NCBI GenBank assembly: GCA_001580565.1
Contig: LRBF01000256.1
Coordinates: 1-47,456, forward strand
Origin: Caballeronia megalochromosomata
GTDB taxonomy: Bacteria; Pseudomonadota; Gammaproteobacteria; Burkholderiales; Burkholderiaceae
Direction of reading: 5' to 3'
DNA: 47,456 nt
The notes beneath the pieces are model-generated. The model did not search any database. It was not told the origin of the DNA and was given only the letters and a program-made list of their open reading frames with translations. Of this stretch, positions 8,620 through 17,110 are shown one piece after another (within the stretch, counting starts at the first letter, position 1; each line of letters starts with the position of its first letter). The position numbers and the translations under genes are program-made.

Positions 8620-10935
8620 ATGCGCCCTACCCCAATCGTTCCGTTCGCCGACGGCGACGCAGATGGCAGTTTCATCGGCAAGTCGCCGGCGTTTCGTCAG
8701 CTCGTGCGCACGATCGACCGGATCGCGCCGACCGGGCATGCCGTGCTCATCTTCGGGCCCACGGGTTCCGGCAAGGAGCTGGTCGCGCGCCGCGTCCATG
8801 CCAGCAGCGAACAGCGCGATCACCCGTTCGTCGACGTCAATTGCGGTGCGATTCCCGAGCATCTCGTCGAGGCCGAATTGTTCGGGCACGTAAAAGGCGC
8901 TTTCACGGGCGCGGGCGAGACGCGTCAGGGTCTGTTTCAGCAAGTCGGCAAAGGCACGTTGCTGCTCGATGAAATCGGCGAATTGCCGCTCGCATTGCAG
9001 CCCAAGCTGTTGCGCGCGCTGGAGACGCGCACGTTCCGGCCGGTGGGTTCGTCGACGAATCTGCGCTTCGAAGGGCGCATCGTCGCGGCGACGCATCGCG
9101 ATCTGCGCGAGCTCGCCAGCGAAGGCCGCTTTCGCGAAGACCTCTATTATCGACTCGCGGTCTTCGTGCTCGCCGTGCCGGGGCTCGAACAGCGTGTCGA
9201 GGACATTCCCTCGCTCATCACGCACTTCGCCGCGCGACATCCGCGCAAGCTCGAGTTCTCCGCTGCCGCGATCAGACAGCTATGCGCGCACCCGTGGCCG
9301 GGACACATTCGTCAGTTGCGCAATCTCGTGAGCCAGTTGAGTGTGCTCGCAGAAAGCACGACGATCGATGTCGATGCGCTCGCGCCGTTTCTCGCCAACG
9401 AAAAGGTCGAACCGGTCTCGCGCGCGAGTCTCGCCGACATGCTGCTGCACCTGGAGGGCCGCGACAAGCTCGCGGCCGCTGAAGACCTGCTCGTCGACCG
9501 TGCGCTGGAACGAACCGGCGGCAACAAGAGCGCGGCGGCGGTCTTGCTCGGCGTCGGGCGAAAGACGATCGAGCGGCGGCTCAAGGCGCGCGAGCAGCAT
9601 CATCGGAACGCACGCACCGATCTGGCGCGCGCGAACGCGCTCATCGAGGACTCCCGTTTCGCCGAAGCCGTGCCGCTTCTGCGCCGCTGCCTGGAAACGC
9701 TGCAGGCGAACGGCGAGCAGGAGGACGTGCGGCGTCTGCAGTTCGATGCCTATCGCCTGCTGGGCATGAGTCTGCGCAGCGTGCACGGCTGGCTGCATGC
9801 CGAAGCGACCGCATGCTATGCGGCCGCGCTCGCGATCGGCGAAGGACTCTGCGATGCGCGCGAAATCGCGATGATCCAGTTCGGCATCTGGACGACGCAG
9901 CTCACCACGCTGCAGCTCAAGCACGCGCGCGCGACGGCGCAGGACATGCTGCAACGCGCGCAAAACAGCGGGGACCGCGTCGCGCTGGACGAAGCCCACG
10001 TCGCGCTGACCAACACGCTGTTCTGGCTCGGCGACAGCGAGGAAGCACTGGCCTGTCTCGAGCGCGGCAACCTCAGCGGGATCGGTCGTCACGATGCGCG
10101 CACCGGTTCGCAAGGCATCGATCTGGCCGCGCTGGCATTGACGTTCGAAGGGCTTTCGGCCTTCCACACCGGCGCTTTAGATCAGGCGCGCCACGCCATG
10201 GAGATGCTCGTCGAACGCGCATCCGATGCGGGTGGACACGCGTTCGCGCACGCAATCAATCTGCAGGGCGCGGCATGGCTCACCTGTCTTTTCGACGACA
10301 CGGAACGGCTCGGCCGGCTCGCGAGCGAACTGGAAGGCATATCGATTATGCACGGCTTCGCGTTTTATCGCGGCGTGGGACAGGTGCTGCGGGGCTGCCA
10401 CCTCGTCTCGCTCGGCCGCTTCGACGAAGCGCAGGCCGTCATGCTGGACGGCTTCGATAACCACATGGTCTGCAACGGCGGCGCGCTGTTCTTCTCGTTC
10501 AAGGCATGGCAGCACGGCGAATTGCTGTTGCGCGCGGGCCGCGCCGCGGAGTGCAAGGCCATGCTCGCCGCCGCCATCGAAGAGACGCTCGCGCGCCAGG
10601 AGCGCGTCTATATGGGCGAGTTGCTCGTCACGCAGGCGCGCGCTCAATGGGCGCTCGGCGATCTGAGCGCCGCGGAATCGGGATTGCGCACGGCACTTTC
10701 GACGGCGCTCGCGCTCGGTTCCGTGCCCGCGCGCGTGGACGCCGCGCGCCATCTCGCCTTGCTGCTGCGTGCGACCGGCCGCCTCGACGAAAGCATCGAC
10801 ACGCTTGAGCGCGGCTTGCGCACGCTTGCTCCTGGCGCCACGCCGCGTGTGGATGCCGCGATGGATCTGCTGGCCGAACTTCGCGACGAAACGCGCTCGC
10901 CCATGCTCACGCCCGGACGCGCCCGCGCCCTGTGA
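8620..10935 (+). CDS. Sigma-54-dependent activator with C-terminal TPR/helical domain
   Basis: A 771-residue bacterial enhancer-binding protein with an unusual order of domains. There is no N-terminal receiver, PAS or GAF domain. The AAA+ core starts almost at once: Walker A GPTGSGKE at 46-53, the sigma-54 contact loop GAFTGA at 93-98, Walker B LLLDEIGELP with D117-E118. A Fis-type HTH (TGGNKSAAAVLLGVGRKTIERRL) follows near residues 290-320. The remaining 440 or so residues are alanine- and leucine-rich helical repeats of the TPR or MalT type and presumably carry the sensory function. The ATG at 8620 has GGAG at 8607-8610. Two palindromes and a -24/-12 promoter lie directly behind it, suggesting a local target. 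Confidence 0.88.
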   Translation: MRPTPIVPFADGDADGSFIGKSPAFRQLVRTIDRIAPTGHAVLIFGPTGSGKELVARRVHASSEQRDHPFVDVNCGAIPEHLVEAELFGHVKGAFTGAGETRQGLFQQVGKGTLLLDEIGELPLALQPKLLRALETRTFRPVGSSTNLRFEGRIVAATHRDLRELASEGRFREDLYYRLAVFVLAVPGLEQRVEDIPSLITHFAARHPRKLEFSAAAIRQLCAHPWPGHIRQLRNLVSQLSVLAESTTIDVDALAPFLANEKVEPVSRASLADMLLHLEGRDKLAAAEDLLVDRALERTGGNKSAAAVLLGVGRKTIERRLKAREQHHRNARTDLARANALIEDSRFAEAVPLLRRCLETLQANGEQEDVRRLQFDAYRLLGMSLRSVHGWLHAEATACYAAALAIGEGLCDAREIAMIQFGIWTTQLTTLQLKHARATAQDMLQRAQNSGDRVALDEAHVALTNTLFWLGDSEEALACLERGNLSGIGRHDARTGSQGIDLAALALTFEGLSAFHTGALDQARHAMEMLVERASDAGGHAFAHAINLQGAAWLTCLFDDTERLGRLASELEGISIMHGFAFYRGVGQVLRGCHLVSLGRFDEAQAVMLDGFDNHMVCNGGALFFSFKAWQHGELLLRAGRAAECKAMLAAAIEETLARQERVYMGELLVTQARAQWALGDLSAAESGLRTALSTALALGSVPARVDAARHLALLLRATGRLDESIDTLERGLRTLAPGATPRVDAAMDLLAELRDETRSPMLTPGRARAL

Positions 10936-10947
10936 ACGAACCGGGAC

Positions 10948-10997
10948 GTGGACGGAATCGTCCACCCCGGTTTGCCCGCGTGGACGCGAATGTCCGC
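10948..10997 (+). promoter_or_regulatory. Paired palindromes, candidate enhancer sites for the sigma-54 activator
   Basis: The first site (10948-10965) is a perfect palindrome, GTGGACG-GAAT-CGTCCAC. The second (10980-10997) has the same 18-bp size, GTGGACG-CGAA-TGTCCGC, with an identical left arm and five of seven arm pairs matching. They are 32 bp apart, three helical turns, and centred about 88 and 120 bp upstream of the predicted start of the -24/-12 promoter at 11051. This is the usual layout of enhancer sites for a sigma-54 activator. The first palindrome could also act as a hairpin at the end of the activator transcript. Confidence 0.65.
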
Positions 10998-11050
10998 CTT
11001 CCCGTATCGATCAGTGCATCCGAACCCGGCGTCGCACGGAGATCATGCAT

Positions 11051-11066
11051 TGGCACGCCGGTTGCT
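11051..11066 (+). promoter_or_regulatory. Sigma-54 (-24/-12) promoter
   Basis: TGGCACG (11051-11057), four bases, TTGCT (11062-11066) matches the textbook TGGCACG-N4-TTGCW element at every position. Transcription would begin near 11077 and run into the small gene at 11232. It lies 115 bp past the stop of the sigma-54 activator gene. Confidence 0.85.
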
Positions 11067-11231
11067 TACATCCTTTGAAAATGCAACGCCGCGCGTCGAT
11101 GGTTTCAAAGAGAGCCACATGGCGCGAGGCGTATTCCAGAGGGCCGTCGGTTGTTGTCGTCGCGCCTGCCGCCCGTGGCCAGTCGTCTGGCTGCGGGCGC
11201 GCACTCTTTACCTCGACGTCTCACGAAACCC

Positions 11232-11429
11232 ATGCTTCAGTTCATCATCGAAAGAGATCTCTTGCATCTCGAGCGCGTCGTTCAGCAGGATTGCGACGGC
11301 GCGTTCCCGTTCGCGTACTGGCATGCGCGCATCGACTCGCTCAGGGCGCCGACATTGGCACTGCCGCTCGCGCAACGTATCGATCGTCTGAAGCAGAGGC
11401 TGTCCACGCTCGAATCGACGCAGCGCTGA
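11232..11429 (+). CDS. Small protein downstream of the sigma-54 promoter
   Basis: A 65-residue acidic/basic mixed helical protein starting MLQFIIERDLLHLERVVQQD. I do not recognise a family. Codon third positions from 11232 onward are mostly G or C, which marks this frame as the real one compared with the overlapping frame that starts at 11119. No good ribosome site precedes the ATG at 11232; the frame stays open back to a TTG at 11151, so the true start may lie upstream. It is the only gene between the sigma-54 promoter and the convergent NADH dehydrogenase gene, whose stop is 5 bp away, and is thus the likely target of the activator. Confidence 0.6.
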   Translation: MLQFIIERDLLHLERVVQQDCDGAFPFAYWHARIDSLRAPTLALPLAQRIDRLKQRLSTLESTQR

Positions 11430-11434
11430 AGCGG

Positions 11435-12742
11435 TCAGTGCAGCTTGACCCGCGGCGTGAGCAGGCGTCCGAGACCATGCGCCGCGAGACCGAAAAGCGC
11501 TCGACGCAAGCCCGATACCGCCACGAGATGCTTGCGATAAAGCGCCGCGTACATCAGCTTGGCGATGAACCCTTCGACGAAGAACTTCCCGGTGCTGGTG
11601 ATGCCGGCGACGCTGCCTACCGCGGTCGGCGAACCCAAGGACACGAGCGAGCCGTGATCCTTGTACTTGAACGCGCCAACGGCACGTCCTTGAATGCGCG
11701 CGCTGAGCGCCTTGCATAGAAACATCGCCTGCTGATGCGCGGCCTGCGCCCTCGGTGGCACCAGCACGTCGGCGGTCCACGCGCAGCTCGCGCAATCGCC
11801 CAGGGCGAAGATGTTCGCGTCGGTTTCGCTTTGCAGGGAACTCGTGACCCTGACCTGGTTGATGTGATTCACGGCGATGCCATCGAGCGACGCCAGAACG
11901 CCTGGCGCCCTGATGCCGGCGGCCCATATCGTGATGTCGGCGGGAATCGATGCGCCATCTGCAATCTCGACGCTGTCCGGCCGCACGCTCGTCACGGACG
12001 TCGATACCCTCACCGAGATATTCATCTTTTCGAGCGTGTCCTGCGTGGTATCGGACACCCTTTGCGTGAGCGCGGGCAACACCCGATCGCCGCGTTCCAG
12101 CAGTGTGATGCGCATGGCCGCACGCGGGCTCTCCGAGAGCAGTCTGAACTGCCTCAACGCGTGCTCCATGCGCCGCAGTTCTGCCGCGAGCTCGACGCCC
12201 GTCGCGCCCGCGCCGATGATGGCGATATCCACCGCTTCATCCGTTTCCGTCATGCCATGCGCGCGCTTTCTCACGCACACCTGAAGCAGACGCTTGCGCA
12301 AGCGCTCCGCCTGGTCGAGCGTATCGAGCGCGATGGCATGCTCCTGTGCGCCCGGCACGCCGAAGAAATGCGTCCGGCTGCCGAGGGCGAGCACCAGGGT
12401 ATCGTATTCGAGACCACGAGGCGGGAGCACTTCGGTCTCACTGTCCTCGGAGTCGAACACCGGACCGATTTTCACGCAGCGGCGCTCGCGGTCGAGAGCG
12501 GTCATCTCTCCATGAACGAACGTGAAGCCGTTCCAGTGGGAGTGGGCTGCATAGGCAATTTCGTGTGCGTGCGTATCGAGGCTGCCAGCGGCGACTTCAT
12601 GCAGGAGCGGCTTCCACACGTGCACGGCACAACGGTCGACCAGCGTCACGTGCGCGCGTCCGGCCTTTCCTGACCGGTTGCCGAGCCGGGTCGCCAGTTC
12701 CAGACCGCCGGCGCCTCCCCCTACGATTACGATCCGATGCAT
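11435..12742 (-). CDS. ndh: Type II NADH dehydrogenase-like FAD oxidoreductase
   Basis: A 435-residue flavoprotein of the NDH-2 family that passes electrons from NAD(P)H to quinone without pumping protons. The FAD-binding GGGAGGLELATRLG is at the N-terminus, the NAD(P)-binding IIGAGATGVELAAEL lies near residue 176, and the C-terminal FAD contact IFALGDCAS is present near 310. The C-terminal region is moderately hydrophobic, consistent with attachment to the inner membrane. GAGAGGG precedes the start. A small gene ends 15 bp upstream on the same strand. Substrate preference cannot be read from sequence. Confidence 0.9.
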   Translation of the reverse strand: MHRIVIVGGGAGGLELATRLGNRSGKAGRAHVTLVDRCAVHVWKPLLHEVAAGSLDTHAHEIAYAAHSHWNGFTFVHGEMTALDRERRCVKIGPVFDSEDSETEVLPPRGLEYDTLVLALGSRTHFFGVPGAQEHAIALDTLDQAERLRKRLLQVCVRKRAHGMTETDEAVDIAIIGAGATGVELAAELRRMEHALRQFRLLSESPRAAMRITLLERGDRVLPALTQRVSDTTQDTLEKMNISVRVSTSVTSVRPDSVEIADGASIPADITIWAAGIRAPGVLASLDGIAVNHINQVRVTSSLQSETDANIFALGDCASCAWTADVLVPPRAQAAHQQAMFLCKALSARIQGRAVGAFKYKDHGSLVSLGSPTAVGSVAGITSTGKFFVEGFIAKLMYAALYRKHLVAVSGLRRALFGLAAHGLGRLLTPRVKLH

Positions 12743-12757
12743 CTGCAGCCCTCTCGT

Positions 12758-12955
12758 TCAGTTGTAGCCCAGGATGGCGGCCGAATTGGCGTCCGAGCGT
12801 TCAGGGACATTGCCGGCCATGATCGAAACGGGTCCTTCCAGCAGCTTCGAATACGACGAACTGCGCGTCTTGTCGATAACGTTCTTCGACATGGGAAAAT
12901 GACCTTTCAGGAAAGCCTGGAAAGAGAATGCGTCGTCGTCGATGAAATGGTTCAT
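12758..12955 (-). CDS. Small hypothetical protein upstream of NADH dehydrogenase
   Basis: A frame of 65 codons (MNHFIDDDAFSF... to ...SAAILGYN) that ends 15 bp before the NDH-2 start on the same strand. Codon third positions are GC-rich, most strongly in the last 44 codons. The start is uncertain: the ATG at 12955 has no clear ribosome site, while an internal ATG at 12892 (MSKNVIDK) has GAAAGG about 10 nt upstream and would give 44 residues. The frame remains open further upstream but that part does not look coding. No family recognised; possibly co-expressed with the oxidoreductase. Confidence 0.45.
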   Translation of the reverse strand: MNHFIDDDAFSFQAFLKGHFPMSKNVIDKTRSSSYSKLLEGPVSIMAGNVPERSDANSAAILGYN

Positions 12956-13013
12956 GTTGTGAATGAGAACGTTCGGTTTATAAAGCGATGATGTCGGAAC
13001 GATTCTCGTGGCA

Positions 13014-13023
13014 CCATTAATGG
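13014..13023. promoter_or_regulatory. Palindrome in divergent intergenic region
   Basis: CCATTAATGG is a perfect 10-bp palindrome placed between the small minus-strand gene and the LysR gene starting at 13072, about 49 bp upstream of the latter. It could be part of the LysR binding region; short length makes chance likely. Confidence 0.25.
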
Positions 13024-13071
13024 CCTGCAAACGAAATAAATACTCAACGTTGTGCGTAACAGGAAGGATGT

Positions 13072-13977
13072 GTGAGACGCAAGATACCGAGCATCGACGC
13101 ACTGATCGCGTTCGAAGCGGCAGCCCGACACTTGAGCTTCACGCGCACGGCCGAGGAGTTGTCGCTGACACAAAGCGCCGTGGGTCGCCAGGTCGCAAGC
13201 CTGGAGGAGTTTGTGGGGACGCCCCTTTTCAACCGGTTCAAGCGAAGAATCAGCCTCACCGAAGCGGGCGAGATCTACGCGAAGCGCGTTCGAGAAAACC
13301 TGGAACGCCTCGAACGGGACACGCTCGCCGCGATGGCGCACCGGAGCGCCGGCGGCATTCTCGAGCTCGCGGTCATCCCGACGTTCGCGACGCGCTGGCT
13401 CATCCCGCGGCTTCCGGCGTTTTATGCCGCGCACGATGACATCGTCGTCAATCTCACTACGCGAGCCGCGCCGTTTTTGTTCAAGGACACGCCATTCGAT
13501 GCCGCGATTCATTTCGGCGATCCGGTCTGGCCCGGTTCGGTGGCGAAGTATTTGTTCGGAGAGGAAATCACCGCCGTATGCAGCCCGCGACTCCTTGCAG
13601 GCAGAGCCAAACTCGCGCCGCGGGACGTCGCCGGTTTCACGCTGTTGCATCAGTCGGCGCGCCCGGATGCGTGGCGACAATGGCTGGCCCAAGCGGCCGT
13701 GCATGATGTCGACAGCATGAAGGGCCAGCGCTACGAGTTGTTCTCGATGCTCGTCGAAGCGGCCAAAGCCGGCCTCGGCATCGCACTGGTGCCGCGGTTC
13801 CTGGTTGCGCACGAACTTCGGTCGCGAGAACTCGTGAGACCCTTCGACCTGTCCCTGCCGAGCGACAAGGGCTATTACCTCGTCTATCCCGAGCGCAAAC
13901 AGAACGCTCCGTTGCTGCGGACGTTCGAAGGCTGGCTCCTGACCACGGCGCAGTCCTACATCGAGACCGGAGAGTGA
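13072..13977 (+). CDS. LysR family regulator (GcvA-like)
   Basis: A 301-residue LysR protein beginning at a GTG with AGGAAGG at 13061-13067. The opening RRKIPSIDALIAFEAAARHLSFTRTAEELSLTQSAVGRQVASLE is characteristic of the GcvA/AmpR subgroup, and the effector-binding domain extends to the end. It faces away from the small gene and NDH-2 at 11435-12955. Its stop overlaps by 4 bp the GTG start of a NUDIX hydrolase gene, so the two are probably translated together. Confidence 0.9.
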   Translation: MRRKIPSIDALIAFEAAARHLSFTRTAEELSLTQSAVGRQVASLEEFVGTPLFNRFKRRISLTEAGEIYAKRVRENLERLERDTLAAMAHRSAGGILELAVIPTFATRWLIPRLPAFYAAHDDIVVNLTTRAAPFLFKDTPFDAAIHFGDPVWPGSVAKYLFGEEITAVCSPRLLAGRAKLAPRDVAGFTLLHQSARPDAWRQWLAQAAVHDVDSMKGQRYELFSMLVEAAKAGLGIALVPRFLVAHELRSRELVRPFDLSLPSDKGYYLVYPERKQNAPLLRTFEGWLLTTAQSYIETGE

Positions 13978-14618
13978 ACGCTACGATGCCACCCGAGAAC
14001 CCACCATCCACCCGACGACTTGAACAGGCCCGCCGCCTGCTCGCACTCGCGCAGACGGGACTGCACTACACGAATGGCGCCTTCGACAAGGAGCGCTACG
14101 AGGAAATAGCGGCGATCGCTCATGAACAACTCGCCGACATCACCTCGATGGAAGCAGGCAAGGTGGCCGATCTCTTCGCATTCGAGTCAGGCTATGCCAA
14201 CCCGAAGCTCGATGTCAGGTGCGCGGTATTCAATGAAGCCGGGCAGATCCTGCTCGTGCGCGAAGCGGCAGACGGATTGTGGTCGCTTCCCGGCGGATGG
14301 GCCGACGTGGGGCTGTCGCCCGCGGAGAATGCCGCGAAGGAAGTGCGCGAGGAAAGCGGCTATACGGTCGGCATCGTTCGCCTGCTCGCGGCCTGGGATA
14401 TGGCGAAGCATCCTCATCCGCCATCGGTGTTTCACATCTGGAAGCTCGTTTTTCTCGGCGAGATCGCGCGAGCGGGCGATGTGATCGGCACGGAAACCGA
14501 CGCCGTCGGCTTTTTCGACCTCGATGGTCTTCCATCGCTGTCGCTGGGCCGGATCATGCCCGCGCAGATCCGGCGGCTCGACGAACTGCGGCACGGCAGC
14601 AGCGTGGACTTCGACTGA
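13974..14618 (+). CDS. NUDIX hydrolase with N-terminal helical domain
   Basis: A 214-residue hydrolase of nucleoside diphosphate-linked compounds. Residues 15-65 form the small helical domain (RLLALAQTGLHYTNGAFDKERYEEI) seen in one ADP-ribose pyrophosphatase-like subgroup; the NUDIX fold follows from about 75. The NUDIX box reads GGWADVGLSPAENAAKEVREE then SGY: the usual first glutamate is a leucine and the arginine of REuxEE is a lysine, deviations that I believe are common in the GGWADVG subgroup. The GTG start overlaps the LysR stop; an ATG at 13986 is an alternative. Substrate unknown. Confidence 0.88.
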   Translation: MNATMPPENPPSTRRLEQARRLLALAQTGLHYTNGAFDKERYEEIAAIAHEQLADITSMEAGKVADLFAFESGYANPKLDVRCAVFNEAGQILLVREAADGLWSLPGGWADVGLSPAENAAKEVREESGYTVGIVRLLAAWDMAKHPHPPSVFHIWKLVFLGEIARAGDVIGTETDAVGFFDLDGLPSLSLGRIMPAQIRRLDELRHGSSVDFD

Positions 14619-14705
14619 AGCCCCCTCCCTGAAAGTCAAATGGTGGATGGCGAAGCCTTTGAAGTCGGTTGAAAACTGAGACGGTTAGTTGCGTAGTTTA
14701 TATAA

Positions 14706-15434
14706 TTAGGCATCCGATTCAATTTCATTCCGATGCGCATCCGCCAGTTCCGCCATGCTGTTGAAGCGGAAGTCGATCTTCGGCTGAGCACCCGGGTCCA
14801 TCGTCGCGCCGAAGCCGGTCTGCGCATGACGGCGATAGATCCAGCACGACGCGAGGCCGAATTCATTCGCAGGTTTGTGATCGTGAAAAAGGCTTTCGGC
14901 CGTATGCAGGATCGTTTCTTTCCGAATTCCGCGATCGCCCAGCTTTTCGAGCATGTATTCGAAGTTGCGCGGCGAAGGCTTGTACGATCCGACATCTTCC
15001 GCCGTAATGATCGCGTCGAATTCCACCTGTAGCTTTGCATTGCTGTAGGCAAAGCTCTCGTTGTCGACATTCGACAGAATCACGAGCTTGTAATGCTGCT
15101 TCAGATAGCGCAGCGCATCCGCGGAATCCGCGAACGCAGGCCAGTCGCGAATGGATCGGCCATAGGCCATGCACTCATCCTGAGTGAAGGAAACGCCCCA
15201 CTCTTCGGCGAGCCGCTTGTACACGATAGCCAGCAGCGCCTGATAACGCGCGCCCGGCGTGTACTTCTGTTGCGACGACTCGTGACGAGCGTGCGCCTCC
15301 AGAACCTGATCGCGCGTCAATGCTGGCTTGACGCGATCCAGTAACGGGCGCAGCCCTTCGAATATCCCCGTTTCCCAATCGATCAGCGTGCCATAGCAAT
15401 CGAAGGTCAGCGTGTCGAAGTCGGTCAGTTTCAC
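14706..15434 (-). CDS. HAD-superfamily hydrolase, haloacid dehalogenase type II-like
   Basis: A 242-residue HAD enzyme. Motif I is LTFDCYGTLIDW with the nucleophilic aspartate near residue 12, motif II LVILSNVDN, motif III lysine in GSYKPSPRNF, and acidic motif IV around ESLFHDHKPANEFG. The pattern FDCYGTLIDWE with a helical cap after it resembles type II 2-haloacid dehalogenases. The neighbouring genes give no halo-acid context, so a phosphatase acting on a small metabolite is also possible. It converges with the NUDIX gene. Confidence 0.82.
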   Translation of the reverse strand: MKLTDFDTLTFDCYGTLIDWETGIFEGLRPLLDRVKPALTRDQVLEAHARHESSQQKYTPGARYQALLAIVYKRLAEEWGVSFTQDECMAYGRSIRDWPAFADSADALRYLKQHYKLVILSNVDNESFAYSNAKLQVEFDAIITAEDVGSYKPSPRNFEYMLEKLGDRGIRKETILHTAESLFHDHKPANEFGLASCWIYRRHAQTGFGATMDPGAQPKIDFRFNSMAELADAHRNEIESDA

Positions 15435-15561
15435 AATCGCTCCTGTCAGTCAGTGAGGATGATAGGGATCACGGCGGATGATGTTACAAAACCGTCATTG
15501 CATGGAGTTGGTGTATCGTCGGTCCACTGCTTTCGCTCAAAACGCGTGGAATGCGTCAGCA

Positions 15562-15567
15562 TATAAT
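15562..15567 (+). promoter_or_regulatory. Candidate -10 box for the gene at 15623
   Basis: A perfect TATAAT at 15562-15567, about 56 bp upstream of the ATG at 15623. No convincing -35 hexamer is seen at the expected distance. It is conspicuous in a GC-rich intergenic region. Confidence 0.4.
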
Positions 15568-15622
15568 CGTATGAAACTTCACGTTGCCTTTATCGCAGTC
15601 TTGATCCGCATCGGAGGACCAG

Positions 15623-15946
15623 ATGGAATCTGCCTTTGACGTTTATGCGGGATTCGAAATCTCAGTTGCGACGCGGCACAATGAACGCGGCGCGTGGGTA
15701 GCGGATCTGACCGTGAATCGCGATGGCAAGGCCGCCTTCGCCCCTTGGCCCGAAACCGTTCAGCCGGAATGGCGCACCCCGGACGAAGCGATACGCGACG
15801 GCATCGAACGGGCGCGGCGCGTCATCAGGCAACACCTCACCGACGGCGACGATCATTCCTGGGTCGTCACCCGCCGGCACGCGCAAACGTGGTTCACCAC
15901 GGAAACGGACCGACTTTCCGGCCACACCTTCACGCCTGGCAGATAA
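15623..15946 (+). CDS. Conserved-looking small hypothetical protein
   Basis: A 107-residue soluble protein with no signal sequence or membrane segment. GGAGG at 15613-15617 sets the ATG at 15623. It contains a WPETVQPEWRTPDEAIRDG segment and an arginine-rich helix after it, and resembles small single-domain proteins of unknown function frequent in Burkholderia relatives (possibly the DUF6566 group; low certainty). It lies 120 bp upstream of the DyP/encapsulin operon on the same strand, but nothing shows a link. Confidence 0.75.
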   Translation: MESAFDVYAGFEISVATRHNERGAWVADLTVNRDGKAAFAPWPETVQPEWRTPDEAIRDGIERARRVIRQHLTDGDDHSWVVTRRHAQTWFTTETDRLSGHTFTPGR

Positions 15947-16066
15947 AGCATTCCCTCGCTTCCGGATGCGCCGTTTCCAAAGCGCGCCGGGATTTCACGA
16001 AACACCGCGAGCATCGCATTTGAATGACGTGAGCCCTCGCGGTGATCATGCAATCGAACTCTTCAG

Positions 16067-17110
16067 ATGCCCAACAACACACCCGAACCACAAGCCGTCT
16101 GTAATCCGATTTCCCGAAGCGCGATCTTCATCGTCGCAACCGTGGCGCGCGGCGCAGGCAAAGCCGACGCCGTGCGCTCATGGTGCGGCGATATCGCGGC
16201 GCTGGTCCGCGCCGTCGGCACGCGTGCGCCGACCGCGAACCTGTCGTGCGTATGCGGCTTCGGCGCCGATGCCTGGGATCTGCTCTTCGGCGCGCCGCGC
16301 CCCGCGTCGCTGCATCCCTTTCGCGAGTTCGGCGCGGGCGATCGCCGCGCGATTGCGACGCCCGGCGACATCCTTCTGCATATTCGCGCCGATCACATGG
16401 ACCTGTGCTTCGAACTCGCGGCGCAGATGCTCAACAAGCTCGGCGATGCCGTCACGGTCGTCGACGAAGTGCACGGCTTTCGCTACTTCGACCTGCGCGA
16501 CATGGTCGGCTTCGTCGACGGCACCGAAAATCCGACGGGCAGGAGCGCCGCGCACTACACGATCATCGACGAGGAAGATCCGGATTTCGCCGGCGGCAGC
16601 TATGTGATCGTGCAGAAGTATCTGCATGACCTGGATGCGTGGAATGGCCTTTCCGTCGAGCAGCAGGAACGGATCATCGGACGCGAAAAGTTATCCGATG
16701 TCGAGCTTGACGAATCGATCAAACCATCCTGCTCGCACAGCTCGCTCACGACCATCGACGAGAACGGCAAGGAAGTGAAGATCCTCCGGCACAACATGGC
16801 GTTCGGCCGTCCGGGCGCGAAGGAGTTCGGCACGTATTTCATCGGCTATGCACGCACGCCCGCGCCGATCGAGCAGATGCTCGAAAACATGTTCGTCGGC
16901 AGGCCGCCGGGCAACTATGACCGCCTGCTCGATTACAGCCGCGCGGTGACGGGCGGCCTCTTCTTCGTGCCGTCCACCGATCTGCTCGACGCGCTCCCCG
17001 ACCGGAGCCCCGACGCCGCCTCGGCCACCGCCGGAGAAAGCCGGCAAGAGGATGGCCGCGAAGGAATACTGAACATTGGCTCACTCAAAGGAACGTCACA
17101 AGATGAATAA
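16067..17110 (+). CDS. Dye-decolorising peroxidase, encapsulin cargo
   Basis: A 347-residue class B DyP haem peroxidase. The GFVDGTENP motif is present with catalytic D151; H224 (SCSHSS) is the likely proximal haem ligand and R241 (ILRHNM) the distal arginine, matching the known DypB triad. The C-terminus after residue 300 is a loose tail ending in ILNIGSLKG (334-342), the classic targeting peptide that docks DyP inside encapsulin shells. The gene overlaps the encapsulin start by 8 bp. No Tat signal is present, as expected for a cytosolic cargo enzyme. The start has only a weak ribosome site. Confidence 0.93.
   Translation: MPNNTPEPQAVCNPISRSAIFIVATVARGAGKADAVRSWCGDIAALVRAVGTRAPTANLSCVCGFGADAWDLLFGAPRPASLHPFREFGAGDRRAIATPGDILLHIRADHMDLCFELAAQMLNKLGDAVTVVDEVHGFRYFDLRDMVGFVDGTENPTGRSAAHYTIIDEEDPDFAGGSYVIVQKYLHDLDAWNGLSVEQQERIIGREKLSDVELDESIKPSCSHSSLTTIDENGKEVKILRHNMAFGRPGAKEFGTYFIGYARTPAPIEQMLENMFVGRPPGNYDRLLDYSRAVTGGLFFVPSTDLLDALPDRSPDAASATAGESRQEDGREGILNIGSLKGTSQDE

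Noticed and set aside
11119..11391. Alternative 90-codon frame after the sigma-54 promoter, starting ATGGCGCGAGGC
   Set aside because: Its codon third positions are not GC-enriched and the product is Cys/Arg/Ser-rich; the frame from 11232 has the expected coding bias. The better-placed AGAGAG ribosome site keeps a small doubt.
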